From contig CAZLCS010000019.1 of assembly GCA_964557955.1 (NCBI GenBank), forward strand, positions 24,096 through 88,095: a DNA stretch of 64,000 bases. The letters run 5' to 3'. The position numbers were made by a program, and so were the translations under genes. Shown piece after piece: positions 35,133 through 44,384 of this stretch; within the stretch, counting starts at the first letter, position 1, and every line of letters starts with the position of its first letter. Source of the stretch: JALOOX01 sp964557955. GTDB lineage: Bacteria > Desulfobacterota > Syntrophobacteria > Syntrophobacterales > Syntrophobacteraceae. The notes beneath the pieces are model-generated. The model saw only the letters and a program-made list of their open reading frames with translations, made no database searches and had not been told where the DNA came from.

Positions 35133-37150
35133 GAATGCCTCCCTTCGGGCCGCAGGATGAAGGTGAAGCGGCTTCCTTCGCCCCATTGGCTTTCAACCTG
35201 GATTGTGCCGCCCATCCCTTCCGCCAGACGTTTGCAGATGGAAAGACCGAGACCGGTGCCCTCGTACTGGCGAGTGATCCCCGTATCCACCTGTCGAAAA
35301 GGTTTGAAGAGCGTATCCAGGTCTTCCGGCCGGATGCCGATGCCAGTGTCGATGACCCGCGTGATCAGCCATCCGTCTTCGATCCGGCTTTCTACGCGAA
35401 CCTCGCCCCGTTCACTGAACTTGACGGCGTTGCTGAGCAGGTTGATGAGGATCTGTTCGACACGGCGGCGGTCGCCGACGATCGAGCCGACCGTCGGCGC
35501 GATGGCGGCGCTCAGCGTCAGTCCTTTCTTCTCAGCCAGAGGGGCGATCTTTTCGAGGCAGCTCCAGATCGCTGTCGACATGTCGAACTGCTCACGGGCA
35601 AGCTCAAGCATGCCCGCCTCAATCTTCGAAATGTCAAGCACGTCGTTGATCAGCTCCAGCAGGTGTCGAGCGCTGTCCTGCACCATGTTGAGCTGCTTTT
35701 CCTGTTCACTGGTCAAGGGGCCCACCAGCCCCATCAGCAGGATGCCGGTGAAGCCGATGATGGAGTTGAGCGGGGTGCGGAGCTCATGCGACATGGTTGC
35801 CAGAAATGCCGATTTAAGCCGGTCGGACTCTTCGGCGCGGTTCAGGGCCACTGCCAGTTCGACGGTGCGCTCCGCCACGCGACGCTCCAGTTCCGCCGCA
35901 TGGCACTGCAGTTCATCGTGGAGTCGGCGGATTTCATTTTCCGCCCGTCTCTGCTCGGTGATGTCCGTGCCGACACTCAGAATCTCGGCCACTTGTCCCT
36001 GGGTGTCCAACACGACACGATTGGCCCAGCTGATCCAAACGCGCTCCCCGTTTCGACGCATGTTCTCATTGACGTTCTGCTCGAATGCTTCCGGATCTGC
36101 GCAGATTTTTTCCATGAGCTGCCGCAGATCGCGGCCGTTGCTCTCCCTGAGCGGGACGATGGTGCCAACCACGTGACGGCCGAGGATCTCCTCGTTGGAG
36201 TAGCCGAAAAACCGCTGGCCGAATTCGTTGAGGAAGGTGATCTCTCCCGTGGACTTCCATCGCAAAATGATGCTGTTGGCTTGCTCCACGAGCTCTCGGT
36301 ACTTCCGTTCGCTTTCACGCAGTGCCTCCTCCACCTGCCTGAGCTCGGTCACGTCCTGGAGGACCTGGATGGTGCCGCTGCGCTCACCCTCCTGGTCGTA
36401 GAGCGGCACCGCAACGCCCCACAGATGGGCGCCCTCTCGGCCTCGCAAACGAGGTGCAAAGGACTCGCCATAGATCGCGTTACCCGAGCGTTTGACATAC
36501 CTGTAGCCAGCCTCCACCTCCGGTGAGGGCAGGTCCAGGAGGTCCAGCAGGGTGGGGCGCCGCTCGCCGAAGAAAGGCTCCGCATAGGCATGCTCGGACA
36601 GACCCAGGATCTCCTCCTTCTTGACCCCGGTCATGACCTCGCACGCTCGATTCCATGCAATGACTCGCTTGTCTCGATCGACGGCAAAGGTGGCATTGGG
36701 GAGAAACTCGATAATGCTGAACAGTTGCTGTTGAAGCCGATAGCGGGCCAATTCCGTCTGCACACGATTGCTGGCATCGCGAACAATGATCAGAAAGAAT
36801 CCGTTCGGCAGCCTCCGGGTGCTGACCTCGGCCGTAAGACGGCTGCCGTCCTTCCGGAGCAGGCTTCTCTCCTTCGTGACGATGGCTCCCGCCAGGAGAT
36901 CATCCATGTTGATCGGATCCCGCGCAAGGTTGTCCGGATCGATGAGATTCTCGACGGCCATGCCGAGGAGCTCTTCGCGGGAGCAGCCGGTCAGGGTGGT
37001 GGCACGCCAGTTGACAGCGACGAAACGCCCATCGGGATCGACAGCCAGCATGCCGTCAGGGGCTTCTTCGAAAAATCCCCGATAGAGATCATTTGGGTCC
37101 AGTCCGCCCGATGGTCTTTCATCTTCTCCCCGATTCTTGACGTTACCCAT
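35129..37150 (-). CDS. multi-PAS sensor histidine kinase
   Basis: A 673-residue cytoplasmic kinase without membrane segments. Three PAS domains span about residues 20-130, 140-255 and 275-395 (e.g. GFFEEAPDGMLAVDPDGRF, VLQDVTELRQ, ILSVGTDITEQR). A coiled coil leads into HisKA with MSHELRTPLNSIIGF (H455) and an ATPase with LLSNAVKFS (N box), DTGIGI (G1) and GTGLGLSI (G2). All boxes are intact. The ATG at 37150 has GGGAG eight bases upstream. It sits between a hybrid kinase and the lone receiver, forming one operon. Confidence 0.93.
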   Translation of the reverse strand: MGNVKNRGEDERPSGGLDPNDLYRGFFEEAPDGMLAVDPDGRFVAVNWRATTLTGCSREELLGMAVENLIDPDNLARDPINMDDLLAGAIVTKERSLLRKDGSRLTAEVSTRRLPNGFFLIIVRDASNRVQTELARYRLQQQLFSIIEFLPNATFAVDRDKRVIAWNRACEVMTGVKKEEILGLSEHAYAEPFFGERRPTLLDLLDLPSPEVEAGYRYVKRSGNAIYGESFAPRLRGREGAHLWGVAVPLYDQEGERSGTIQVLQDVTELRQVEEALRESERKYRELVEQANSIILRWKSTGEITFLNEFGQRFFGYSNEEILGRHVVGTIVPLRESNGRDLRQLMEKICADPEAFEQNVNENMRRNGERVWISWANRVVLDTQGQVAEILSVGTDITEQRRAENEIRRLHDELQCHAAELERRVAERTVELAVALNRAEESDRLKSAFLATMSHELRTPLNSIIGFTGILLMGLVGPLTSEQEKQLNMVQDSARHLLELINDVLDISKIEAGMLELAREQFDMSTAIWSCLEKIAPLAEKKGLTLSAAIAPTVGSIVGDRRRVEQILINLLSNAVKFSERGEVRVESRIEDGWLITRVIDTGIGIRPEDLDTLFKPFRQVDTGITRQYEGTGLGLSICKRLAEGMGGTIQVESQWGEGSRFTFILRPEGRHS

Positions 37151-37233
37151 TGGATGATCTCCCGTCGCACGCCGCGGTCCATCGTGCCAAGTTGACCGGG
37201 TACCTTTCAATCGACATTGCCGCTGGACCGGGT

Positions 37234-39660
37234 TCACGGAGCCTGTGCCTCATCCAGCACTTTGCGAACGACCATGGCGAGGTTGCTCAACGTGACCGGT
37301 TTCATGAGCAGCTCCCGAACCCCGATCCGTCTTAGTGTCTCCGATCCGGTTTGCTCGCTGAAGCCCGTACAGATGATGATGGGCAGATCGGGCTGCAGCC
37401 TGAGCAGCTCTTTGGCAAGAGTCAGGCCGGTCATTCCCGGCATGGTCATATCCGTAATGACCAGGTCGAAAGACTGGCTGTTCGGTTGATGTATAAACGC
37501 CTCGAGCGCATCCACACTGCTCGTGTGGCAAACGGCCTCATACCCGAGGCTATGGAGCATCTGTCGCATGGCGGCAGTCAGACTCGCTTCATCATCCACG
37601 ACCAAAACGCGCTCATGCCCCCGTGGAAGGATCAGCACCTCGGATTCGATCGATCCAACGGCATCGACGGCCGGGAACAGCACCGTGAAGGTCGTCCCTT
37701 CGCCCGGTCGGCTCTCGACTTCAATGCTCCCCCCGCATCCTTTCACGATGCCATGCACGACTGACAGTCCCAATCCCGTGCCCCCTCCCTGCTCCTTGGT
37801 GGTGAAGAAGGGATCGAAGATTCGATCCAGTATGATCGGATCAATCCCGTGTCCCGTGTCCCTCACCGTGAGCTTCAAGTGACGGCTTGGATGCTGGTCG
37901 GAATAGACGGTACCCGGCTCCGCTTCCACGACCTCATCGGTGAGGCTGACCTCGAGGAGACCACCTTGGTCCCGCATGGCATGCCCGGCATTCGTGCATA
38001 AATTCATCAGGACCTGTTGAATTTTAGTGGGATCGCCCAGTACCATGCCGCGACCGTTGATACTGGAACGAATGTCTATAGTGCACGGGAGGGTGGCCCT
38101 GAGCATTTTCAAAGCCTCTTCGAAGATCAGGCTGACCTGGACCGGTTTTATTTCCTTTTCACTCCGACGGCTGAAAGCCAGAATTTGCTGTACCAGGTCC
38201 TTGGCACGATTGGCCGCCATGAGCACCTGGGTGAGCGGTTCGGCAATCTGCGGGTCTCTATTGGCCGACAAATGGGCAATCTCAGTGTAACCGATGATGA
38301 TCCCGAGGATGTTGTTGAAGTCGTGGGCGATGCCGCCTGCCAGGGTCCCGAGGGCTTCCATTTTTTGGGCCTGCCGAAGCTGAGCTTCAGCCTGTCGACG
38401 TTCTTCCTCCGCCCTCCTCAGATCGGTGATGTCGAGAATGGAGCCGATGAGTCCGGCGACCTTACCGCCCTGACCCAGGAACGTTGCCTTGTGAAAGATG
38501 ACATCGTGATGAGTGCCCAGAGCAGATTCGATGACAGTTTGGTATGTTTGGACTCCGGGCTTCCTGAACAACTCCCGGTCTGTTGCTGCATCATGGTCTG
38601 CGAGGTCTCTTGGGGCAACCTGACGGCTGTCTTTTCCGATGATTTCATCCCTCCGCAGTCCGTAGATCTGTTCAAAGGCCCTGTTGCATCCCAGGTAACG
38701 ACCTTCAGCGTCTTTGTAGAAAACGGGGTGAGGCATGGCATCCATCAGATTCTGCATGAAAGCGACGCTTTCGAGCAGCCTCGACTCGATCCGCTTGCGA
38801 TCGGTAATGTCCATGACGACGCCGCACATCCTGAGGGGCCGAGCATTCTGGTCCTTGAAGACTCTGCCGTTGCCCGATATCCAATGCTCAGAGCCGTCGG
38901 GCCAAATCACACGAAACTCATGTTTAAAGAAAGCCCCTGAGGCTTTGGAATCTGCTACCTTGGCATCCAGTCCCTCCACGTCATCCGGATGGACTCTGCT
39001 GCGAAAGATCTCATAGCTGCCGTCTAATGCCTCGGGCTCAATTCCAAAAAGCCTCGCATGGCTGTCGGACCACAGAATTTCTCCAGTAACCAGGTCCCAG
39101 TCCCACATGCCCATGCTGCCTGCATCGAGAGCCAATAGGAGCCGCTCCTCACTGAGCTTCGCCCGCCGGGTCGCCTCTTCCGCATCCTGCAGCTTGTCTT
39201 CGAGCTTGCGCACGAGGACCTGAGCGTATTCCGGGATCAGCTCCTCCCAATCGGCCTCTGGCTCGCGGGCAACCCGACGACGGGCGGATTCCGCCTGCGC
39301 GAGAATCCGCTTGATTTGGCTGATGAAGTCGTCGGGCTCCGCAGGTTTGCGCATGAAGGCGTCGGCCCCCAGATCAAGCGCCAGACGCTCATCCTTGGGC
39401 TCCGTGTATGTGGCGGTATGAACGACAAAAGGGATGGATTTCAGTCGCTCGTCCCGTTTCCAGTGACGCAGCAGGGTGTAGCCGTCCATCACGGGCATGA
39501 GGAGATCCGAGATGACAAGGCCGGGCGGCGTCTGCCGTGCCTTGTCAAGAGCTTCCACTCCGTGACGGGCCGTCTCCACCTCGTAGCCGCATCCCTTGAG
39601 TAATGTCTGCATCAGGTAGAGGTTCTGCTCATTGTCGTCTACCACAAGCACCCGTGTCAT
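37234..39660 (-). CDS. hybrid sensor kinase REC-PAS-PAS-HisKA-HATPase-REC
   Basis: An 808-residue cytoplasmic protein. Order: receiver 1 (about 1-120, MTRVLVVDDNEQN, ISDLLMPVMDGY), PAS (about 175-290), PAS (about 300-410, VITDITDLRR-type ending), HisKA of the GGIAHDFNNILGIIIGY class (His near 445), HATPase (DTGHGIDP, GGTGLGLSVV), and receiver 2 at the C-terminus (RVLVVDDEASL, VITDMTMPGMTG, LMKPV). The two receivers suggest it both receives and passes phosphate. The ATG at 39660 is preferred (GAGG upstream); an ATG four codons upstream is possible. It is the first gene of the three-gene relay, 83 bases before the next. Confidence 0.92.
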   Translation of the reverse strand: MTRVLVVDDNEQNLYLMQTLLKGCGYEVETARHGVEALDKARQTPPGLVISDLLMPVMDGYTLLRHWKRDERLKSIPFVVHTATYTEPKDERLALDLGADAFMRKPAEPDDFISQIKRILAQAESARRRVAREPEADWEELIPEYAQVLVRKLEDKLQDAEEATRRAKLSEERLLLALDAGSMGMWDWDLVTGEILWSDSHARLFGIEPEALDGSYEIFRSRVHPDDVEGLDAKVADSKASGAFFKHEFRVIWPDGSEHWISGNGRVFKDQNARPLRMCGVVMDITDRKRIESRLLESVAFMQNLMDAMPHPVFYKDAEGRYLGCNRAFEQIYGLRRDEIIGKDSRQVAPRDLADHDAATDRELFRKPGVQTYQTVIESALGTHHDVIFHKATFLGQGGKVAGLIGSILDITDLRRAEEERRQAEAQLRQAQKMEALGTLAGGIAHDFNNILGIIIGYTEIAHLSANRDPQIAEPLTQVLMAANRAKDLVQQILAFSRRSEKEIKPVQVSLIFEEALKMLRATLPCTIDIRSSINGRGMVLGDPTKIQQVLMNLCTNAGHAMRDQGGLLEVSLTDEVVEAEPGTVYSDQHPSRHLKLTVRDTGHGIDPIILDRIFDPFFTTKEQGGGTGLGLSVVHGIVKGCGGSIEVESRPGEGTTFTVLFPAVDAVGSIESEVLILPRGHERVLVVDDEASLTAAMRQMLHSLGYEAVCHTSSVDALEAFIHQPNSQSFDLVITDMTMPGMTGLTLAKELLRLQPDLPIIICTGFSEQTGSETLRRIGVRELLMKPVTLSNLAMVVRKVLDEAQAP

Positions 39661-39925
39661 GATGCGCCTCATCTCTTCGAGGATGTTGGAGTAGCATTTC
39701 CCTTTCAGCCGGCGACTCTCGACAGGTGAAAAATCAATCCTTCAGAACCGCCGACATCGACCGGATCCCGTGCCTGAATCTCATATCCGCTGGACCACCT
39801 GCAGCAGTTTGCAGGAGCCAGGGAGAATGTCTGGAAAGTGAGCCCCACCAGCAGTCGTGTGATGAGGCGTCGTAGACGAAAACGACACCCAGCTACAGGA
39901 GGTGTGAGCGAAACCTTAAATAAAA

Positions 39926-39953
39926 GTTATCACAATTGATCGGAAACCTGCAA
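39926..39953 (-). promoter_or_regulatory. candidate promoter of the sensor-kinase operon
   Basis: On the minus strand TTGCAG (39948-39953) and an extended -10 TGTGATAAC (core GATAAC 39926-39931) are spaced 16 bases apart in an AT-rich patch. The leader would be about 260 nt. Confidence 0.4.
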
Positions 39954-40021
39954 CGTAGTTTGTTTCTTGAGTTGGAGGGTTCCCTGGCACGAATGGGCAG
40001 GGTTCCTGAAAGGTTGGAAGG

Positions 40022-40040
40022 GCCGGCTCGGCGAGCCGGC
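40022..40040 (-). terminator. short GC-rich hairpin after the small membrane protein gene
   Basis: GCCGGCTC and GAGCCGGC form a perfect 8-bp stem with a 3-base loop, 64 bases after the stop codon at 40104. There is no T-run on either side, so function as a terminator is uncertain. Confidence 0.35.
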
Positions 40041-40103
40041 TGATGGAAGGTCTGAAGACTATGGTCAACCCCATGGGGACCGGAAGACGTCCGCTCGTGT
40101 CCC

Positions 40104-40301
40104 TCAGGACAGGAATTTCTTCTTCAGATCCTCCCAGGGAGCGAATGCGGCCAGGAGAATCGCCGAGATCAGGTAGACCGCGACAAGCGACCCGGGAAAG
40201 GTCACGTAAAACAATGCGTAGACCGGAAAAAGTGCGGCAAAAGCCAGCGCCAGCTTGACAGCCATTTCTACCCACCTGTTCTTGGATCCGGTGTCATCCA
40301 T
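40104..40301 (-). CDS. small two-helix membrane protein
   Basis: A 65-residue protein with a short charged N-terminus (MDDTGSKNRWVEM), two hydrophobic segments (about 14-33 and 36-53) and a charged tail PWEDLKKKFLS. GGAG lies just upstream of the ATG. It is upstream of and divergent from qmoABC. The layout suggests a small accessory membrane protein, but no family was recognised. Confidence 0.6.
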   Translation of the reverse strand: MDDTGSKNRWVEMAVKLALAFAALFPVYALFYVTFPGSLVAVYLISAILLAAFAPWEDLKKKFLS

Positions 40302-40487
40302 GTTTCTACTCCATGCTTGAGGTTCTTCAGATTCATCCTGCCGGGGTGCAGCACTAACGACTCGGAGGCTCCGTTTTCGCCCTCGGATTGTGCATTGGCG
40401 GTCCTCTGTCTGGATCAGTCTCATCCAGCTGACACCTTCCACCTTAAGCGAGCCGTAAGGAATTTGCAAGGGAGAAGGCAAGAGAGT

Positions 40488-40507
40488 TGTGACCTTTTTT
40501 TCACAAA
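40488..40507. promoter_or_regulatory. TTGTGA-N8-TCACAA palindrome upstream of qmoABC
   Basis: A 20-base palindrome with perfect 6-base arms TTGTGA and TCACAA and an 8-base T-rich spacer. The half-sites are those of Rex and CRP/FNR-type (including HcpR) regulators, both reported to control sulfate-reduction genes in Desulfovibrio, but the usual spacer is 6. It lies between the small membrane gene and the qmo promoter, about 90 bases upstream of the -35 box. Confidence 0.4.
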
Positions 40508-40596
40508 ACGCATCCACGGTCCCTGGGGACCCTTGCTCGGTTTTTTGGCTGGTGAGGAGTCGAAGCTCACCGCGTCTTGGTTTTCTGATCTTTTTG

Positions 40597-40625
40597 TTGC
40601 ATCACGAGGTAGCTTTGTGTATATA
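40597..40625 (+). promoter_or_regulatory. sigma-70-like promoter of qmoABC
   Basis: TTGCAT (40597-40602) and TATATA (40620-40625) are separated by exactly 17 bases. The leader before the qmoA ATG is about 120 nt. This is one of the cleanest promoters in the window, consistent with high expression of a core respiratory complex. Confidence 0.72.
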
Positions 40626-40751
40626 AGCACATGGATTTATGGGGACTTCTCTAGCAAGCTCCGTGCCTTAGAGCCTGAACAGATACTATTGGAGATTGCG
40701 CCCGATCGCTGGCGGGGTTCTCGGTATTTCAAACAGCTTAGGAGGATAAGC

Positions 40752-42014
40752 ATGGCAAACGCAGTAACACAAAGTATTCTGGTGGTCGGAGGCGGTATGA
40801 GCGGGCTCACTGCCGCCATCGAAGCAGCCGAAGCGGGCCACGAAGTGTATCTCGTGGAAAAGAACCCGTACCTCGGAGGTCGGGTGGCCCAGCTTCATCA
40901 GTATTTCCCCAAATTGTGTCCCCCTTACTGTGGACTGGAAATCAACTTCCGGCGGATCAAGACCAATAACAAGATCCGGTTTTTCACCATGGCGGAAGTG
41001 GAATCGGTATCCGGTGAAGAGGGCAACTTCGACGTGGCCATCAAATTGAGCCCGCGTTATGTGAACGAGAAGTGTACTGCCTGCGGCAAGTGCGGCGAAG
41101 CCTGTACCATGGAGATCGACAACCCTTTCAACTACAACATGGACAAGATGAAGGCCGCTTACCTCCCTCATGACATGGCTTTTCCCCTGCGATATGTACT
41201 GGACCCCGCCCTGGTGAAGAGCAGTGAAGCGCAGAAAGTCAAAGAATCCTGCCCCTACGATGCCATCGACCTCGAGATGAGCGCCAAGACCATGGACCTC
41301 AAGGTGGGAACCATCGTCTGGGCGACGGGCTGGAAGCCTTACGATGTCACCAAGCTCGACTCTTATGGGGCCGGCCAGTTCCCCAACGTCGTCACCAACG
41401 TCATGATGGAGAGATTGGCAGCCGCCAATGGACCCACCCAGGGCAAGATCGTCCGACCCTCCGATGGGAAAGCTCCCGAAACGGTCGCTTTCGTTCAGTG
41501 TGCGGGCTCGCGAGACGAAAACCATCTGCCCTTCTGCTCCTCGATCTGCTGCATGGCTTCCATGAAGCAGGCCACCTATGTGCGCGAGCAGTATCCCGAT
41601 GCCAAAGTGTACATCTTCTACATCGATATCCGTGCGACGGATCGGCTCGAAGATTTCTATCGCATGGTCAAGGAAGATCCCAACGTGACCTTTTTCAAGG
41701 GCAAGGTGGCCAAGATCGAACAGGACAACGCCACCAAGAACCTCACGGTCCGCGTGGAGGATACGACCACGGCGTCCCTGCACGAGATGAATTTCGATCT
41801 GGTGGTGCTGGCCACAGGAATGCAGCCCACGACGTCTGACGAGCCGGCGCCCCTGAGCGTACCCTATGACGATTACGGCTTCGTTGCTCTACTGGACGCC
41901 GGCCCCGGAATCTGCGCCGCCGGTTGCACGAGGACTCCCGCAGGCGTATCCGAATCGGTTCAAGATGGCACGGCAGCGGCTCTCAAAGCCATCCAATCCG
42001 TTGCGAGGAGGTAG
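40752..42014 (+). CDS. qmoA: quinone-interacting oxidoreductase complex subunit QmoA
   Basis: A 420-residue HdrA-like flavoprotein, cytoplasmic subunit of the membrane Qmo complex that delivers electrons from menaquinol to APS reductase. The FAD motif is VVGGGMSGLTAAIEAAEAGH (about 13-32), followed by GGRVAQLHQYFPKLCPPYC and a cysteine cluster CTACGKCGEAC. The ATG at 40752 has AGGAGGAT upstream and follows the promoter at 40597; a much longer frame upstream is not coding. qmoB follows after 6 bases. Confidence 0.95.
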   Translation: MANAVTQSILVVGGGMSGLTAAIEAAEAGHEVYLVEKNPYLGGRVAQLHQYFPKLCPPYCGLEINFRRIKTNNKIRFFTMAEVESVSGEEGNFDVAIKLSPRYVNEKCTACGKCGEACTMEIDNPFNYNMDKMKAAYLPHDMAFPLRYVLDPALVKSSEAQKVKESCPYDAIDLEMSAKTMDLKVGTIVWATGWKPYDVTKLDSYGAGQFPNVVTNVMMERLAAANGPTQGKIVRPSDGKAPETVAFVQCAGSRDENHLPFCSSICCMASMKQATYVREQYPDAKVYIFYIDIRATDRLEDFYRMVKEDPNVTFFKGKVAKIEQDNATKNLTVRVEDTTTASLHEMNFDLVVLATGMQPTTSDEPAPLSVPYDDYGFVALLDAGPGICAAGCTRTPAGVSESVQDGTAAALKAIQSVARR

Positions 42015-42020
42015 AAATCA

Positions 42021-44234
42021 ATGGAACACAAGATTGCAGCTTATATCTGTACCGGGTGCGGCATTGGAGAGGCCCTTGACATCGAAAAGCTCAGTCAAGT
42101 GGCCACAAAGGACTGCAAGGCGGCGATTTGTCAGACTCATCCCAACCTGTGCAGCCAGGCGGGCGCTGAGCTCATCAAAAACGACATCGAAAAGGAAGGG
42201 GCCAACACGCTGATTATCGCGGCCTGTTCTCCCCGAGTCATGTACGACGTTTTCAACTTCGAAGGCTGTATCATGGATCGTGTCAACCTGCGTGAGCAGG
42301 TGGTCTGGTGTCAGCCGCCCAATGAAGAAGACACGCAGATGATGGCCGAAGACTATCTGCGGATGAGCGGGGCCAAGTTGAAGGGTACGGAGCTGCCCGA
42401 GCCTTACAAGCCCGAGCGCGAGCTGTCCAGGGACATTCTCGTGGTGGGGGGTGGTGTCACCGGTCTCACCGCAGCCCTTGAAGTCGCAAAGGCCGGCTAC
42501 AAGGCTGTCCTGGTCGAAAAAGAGGCACAGCTTGGCGGGTTCCAGAAGAAAGTGACCGACAAGGCGACTTTCCCCTACAAAGAGGTGGTACCCAACGACA
42601 TCGACGCCCTCATCGAGTCGGTCCAGAAGAATGCCAACATCAAGGTGTATACCGGTGCCAAGATCGAAGAGCTGGCGGGTGGCCCCTGTGTTTTCGATGT
42701 GAAGGTCAAACAGAATGGGACCAGCGCTGAACATCAGATCGGTGCGGTGGTCATGGCGGCCGGCTGGCAGCCTTACGATCCCGCCAAGCTGGATGCGAAG
42801 CTGGGATTTGGTCAATCGCCCAACATCATCACCAACGTTCAGTTCGAGGAGATGAAGCTGGCCGGCAACGTGGCCCGCCCGAGCGACGGCAAGGCGCTGA
42901 AGAACGTGGCCTTCCTGCAGTGTGCCGGTTCCCGCGATCCCGAGCATCTTCCGTATTGCTCCTCCGCCTGCTGCCTCACTTCCCTGAAGCAGGCTGTCCT
43001 GATCAAGCAGGACAATCCGGACTGCAACGTGTTCATCATTTACAAGGAAATGCGCACGCCTGGGCAGTCTGAGGATTTCTATCGCAAGGCTCAACAGTCC
43101 GGAGTCATTTTCGCCCGGTCCCAGGACCCCGAGGTGAAGGTGAGCGGCAACAGCATCACGGTTGATTTCATGGATGAGCTCCTGGGCGAATCCGTGAGCC
43201 TGGGTGATCTGGACCTGGTCGTCCTCGCCACGGGCATGGTGCCCGAGTCGGCTTTCGGTGAAGATCCGCGAGCCAAGGAGCCCAAGGAGGGTGAAGAAGC
43301 CTCCGAAGTGCCGGCCGATGTCATCCTGGCCTCCGACATTCTGAACCTCCAGTACCGCCAGGGGCCCGAGCTGCCCGGCCTGAAATACGGGTTCCCGGAT
43401 TCCCACTTCATCTGCTTCCCCTATGAAAGCCGGCGAACCGGCATCTATCCAGCCGGATGTGTGCGTCGCCCCATGGGTGTGGCCAACGCCATTGAAGATG
43501 CCACCGGTGCGGCCATGAAGGCCATTCAGTGCGTGGAGCTGACCAGCCGCGGCGCAGCTGTTCATCCGAGGGCCGGCGACATGACGTATCCCGAGTTCTT
43601 CATGCAGCGCTGCACGCAGTGCAAGCGGTGCACGGAAGAGTGTCCGTTCGGGGCCATCAACGAGGACGAGAAGGGCAACCCGCTGCCCCAGCCGACGCGC
43701 TGCCGCCGCTGCGGTGTGTGCATGGGCGCCTGCCCCGAGCGCATCATCTCCTTCAAGAACTACTCGGTGCCCATGATCGGTGACATGATCAAGGCCATCA
43801 ATGTACCGGACGAATACGACGAGAAGCCGCGCATCCTGGTCCTGGCCTGTGAGAACGACGCCTATCCGGCTCTTGACATGCTCGGTTTCCGGCACATTAA
43901 GTTCAACCCGTGGATGCGCGTCATTCCCATGCGCTGCCTGGGCTCCATGAACCTGGTCTTCATTGCGGATTCACTTTCCAAGGGAATCGACGGTGTGCTC
44001 CTGCTCGGTTGCCAGCACGGCGACAATTACCAGTGTCACTTCGTGAAAGGGAGCGAGCTGGCCAACATCCGGTTGAGCAAGGTCAAGGAGACCCTGGATC
44101 GTCTGCAGCTCGAGTCGGATCGCGTGAAATTCGAGTCCGTCTCCATCACCGACTACACCACGCTCGCCACTCTCCTGGATGAGTTCTCTGCAAGGCTTGA
44201 GGAGATTGGGCCGAACCCGTACAAGGGTTTTTAG
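42021..44234 (+). CDS. qmoB: quinone-interacting oxidoreductase complex subunit QmoB
   Basis: A 737-residue HdrA/MvhD-like subunit. The N-terminal part (1-130) is an HdrA-type leader with CTGCGIGEALD and conserved cysteines. A FAD domain follows (VVGGGVTGLTAALEVAKAGY near 139-158), then two [4Fe-4S] ferredoxin motifs (CTQCKRCTEECPFGAI and CRRCGVCMGACPERII, about 530-575) and a C-terminal MvhD-like domain (LACENDAYPALDMLG, LLLGCQHGDNYQCHFVKG). It passes electrons between QmoA/QmoC and APS reductase or a flavin-bifurcating partner. Gap to qmoC is 150 bases. Confidence 0.95.
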   Translation: MEHKIAAYICTGCGIGEALDIEKLSQVATKDCKAAICQTHPNLCSQAGAELIKNDIEKEGANTLIIAACSPRVMYDVFNFEGCIMDRVNLREQVVWCQPPNEEDTQMMAEDYLRMSGAKLKGTELPEPYKPERELSRDILVVGGGVTGLTAALEVAKAGYKAVLVEKEAQLGGFQKKVTDKATFPYKEVVPNDIDALIESVQKNANIKVYTGAKIEELAGGPCVFDVKVKQNGTSAEHQIGAVVMAAGWQPYDPAKLDAKLGFGQSPNIITNVQFEEMKLAGNVARPSDGKALKNVAFLQCAGSRDPEHLPYCSSACCLTSLKQAVLIKQDNPDCNVFIIYKEMRTPGQSEDFYRKAQQSGVIFARSQDPEVKVSGNSITVDFMDELLGESVSLGDLDLVVLATGMVPESAFGEDPRAKEPKEGEEASEVPADVILASDILNLQYRQGPELPGLKYGFPDSHFICFPYESRRTGIYPAGCVRRPMGVANAIEDATGAAMKAIQCVELTSRGAAVHPRAGDMTYPEFFMQRCTQCKRCTEECPFGAINEDEKGNPLPQPTRCRRCGVCMGACPERIISFKNYSVPMIGDMIKAINVPDEYDEKPRILVLACENDAYPALDMLGFRHIKFNPWMRVIPMRCLGSMNLVFIADSLSKGIDGVLLLGCQHGDNYQCHFVKGSELANIRLSKVKETLDRLQLESDRVKFESVSITDYTTLATLLDEFSARLEEIGPNPYKGF

Positions 44235-44384
44235 AACGAGCACACAGAAGACCTGTGATCACTCGATTGGGGGGGGGCCGTCCGAAGCGAAGGCTTTGGC
44301 TGCCGCCTCCCCGTCCGGACCAGGTCGTTCGGCCCTCAGATATGATCCGTTGACCGATTTGATCATCTTTCAGGAGGCATTGGG

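Larger units (their letters stand above)
39661..40103. other. 443-bp region upstream of the sensor operon
   Basis: No gene recognised. It contains a candidate promoter for the sensor operon (39926-39953) and a small hairpin (40022-40040) behind the small membrane protein gene. Confidence 0.45.

Noticed and set aside
40317..40751. Longer N-terminus for QmoA
   Set aside because: The frame extends upstream but the promoter at 40597 and AGGAGGAT before 40752 place the true start at 40752.
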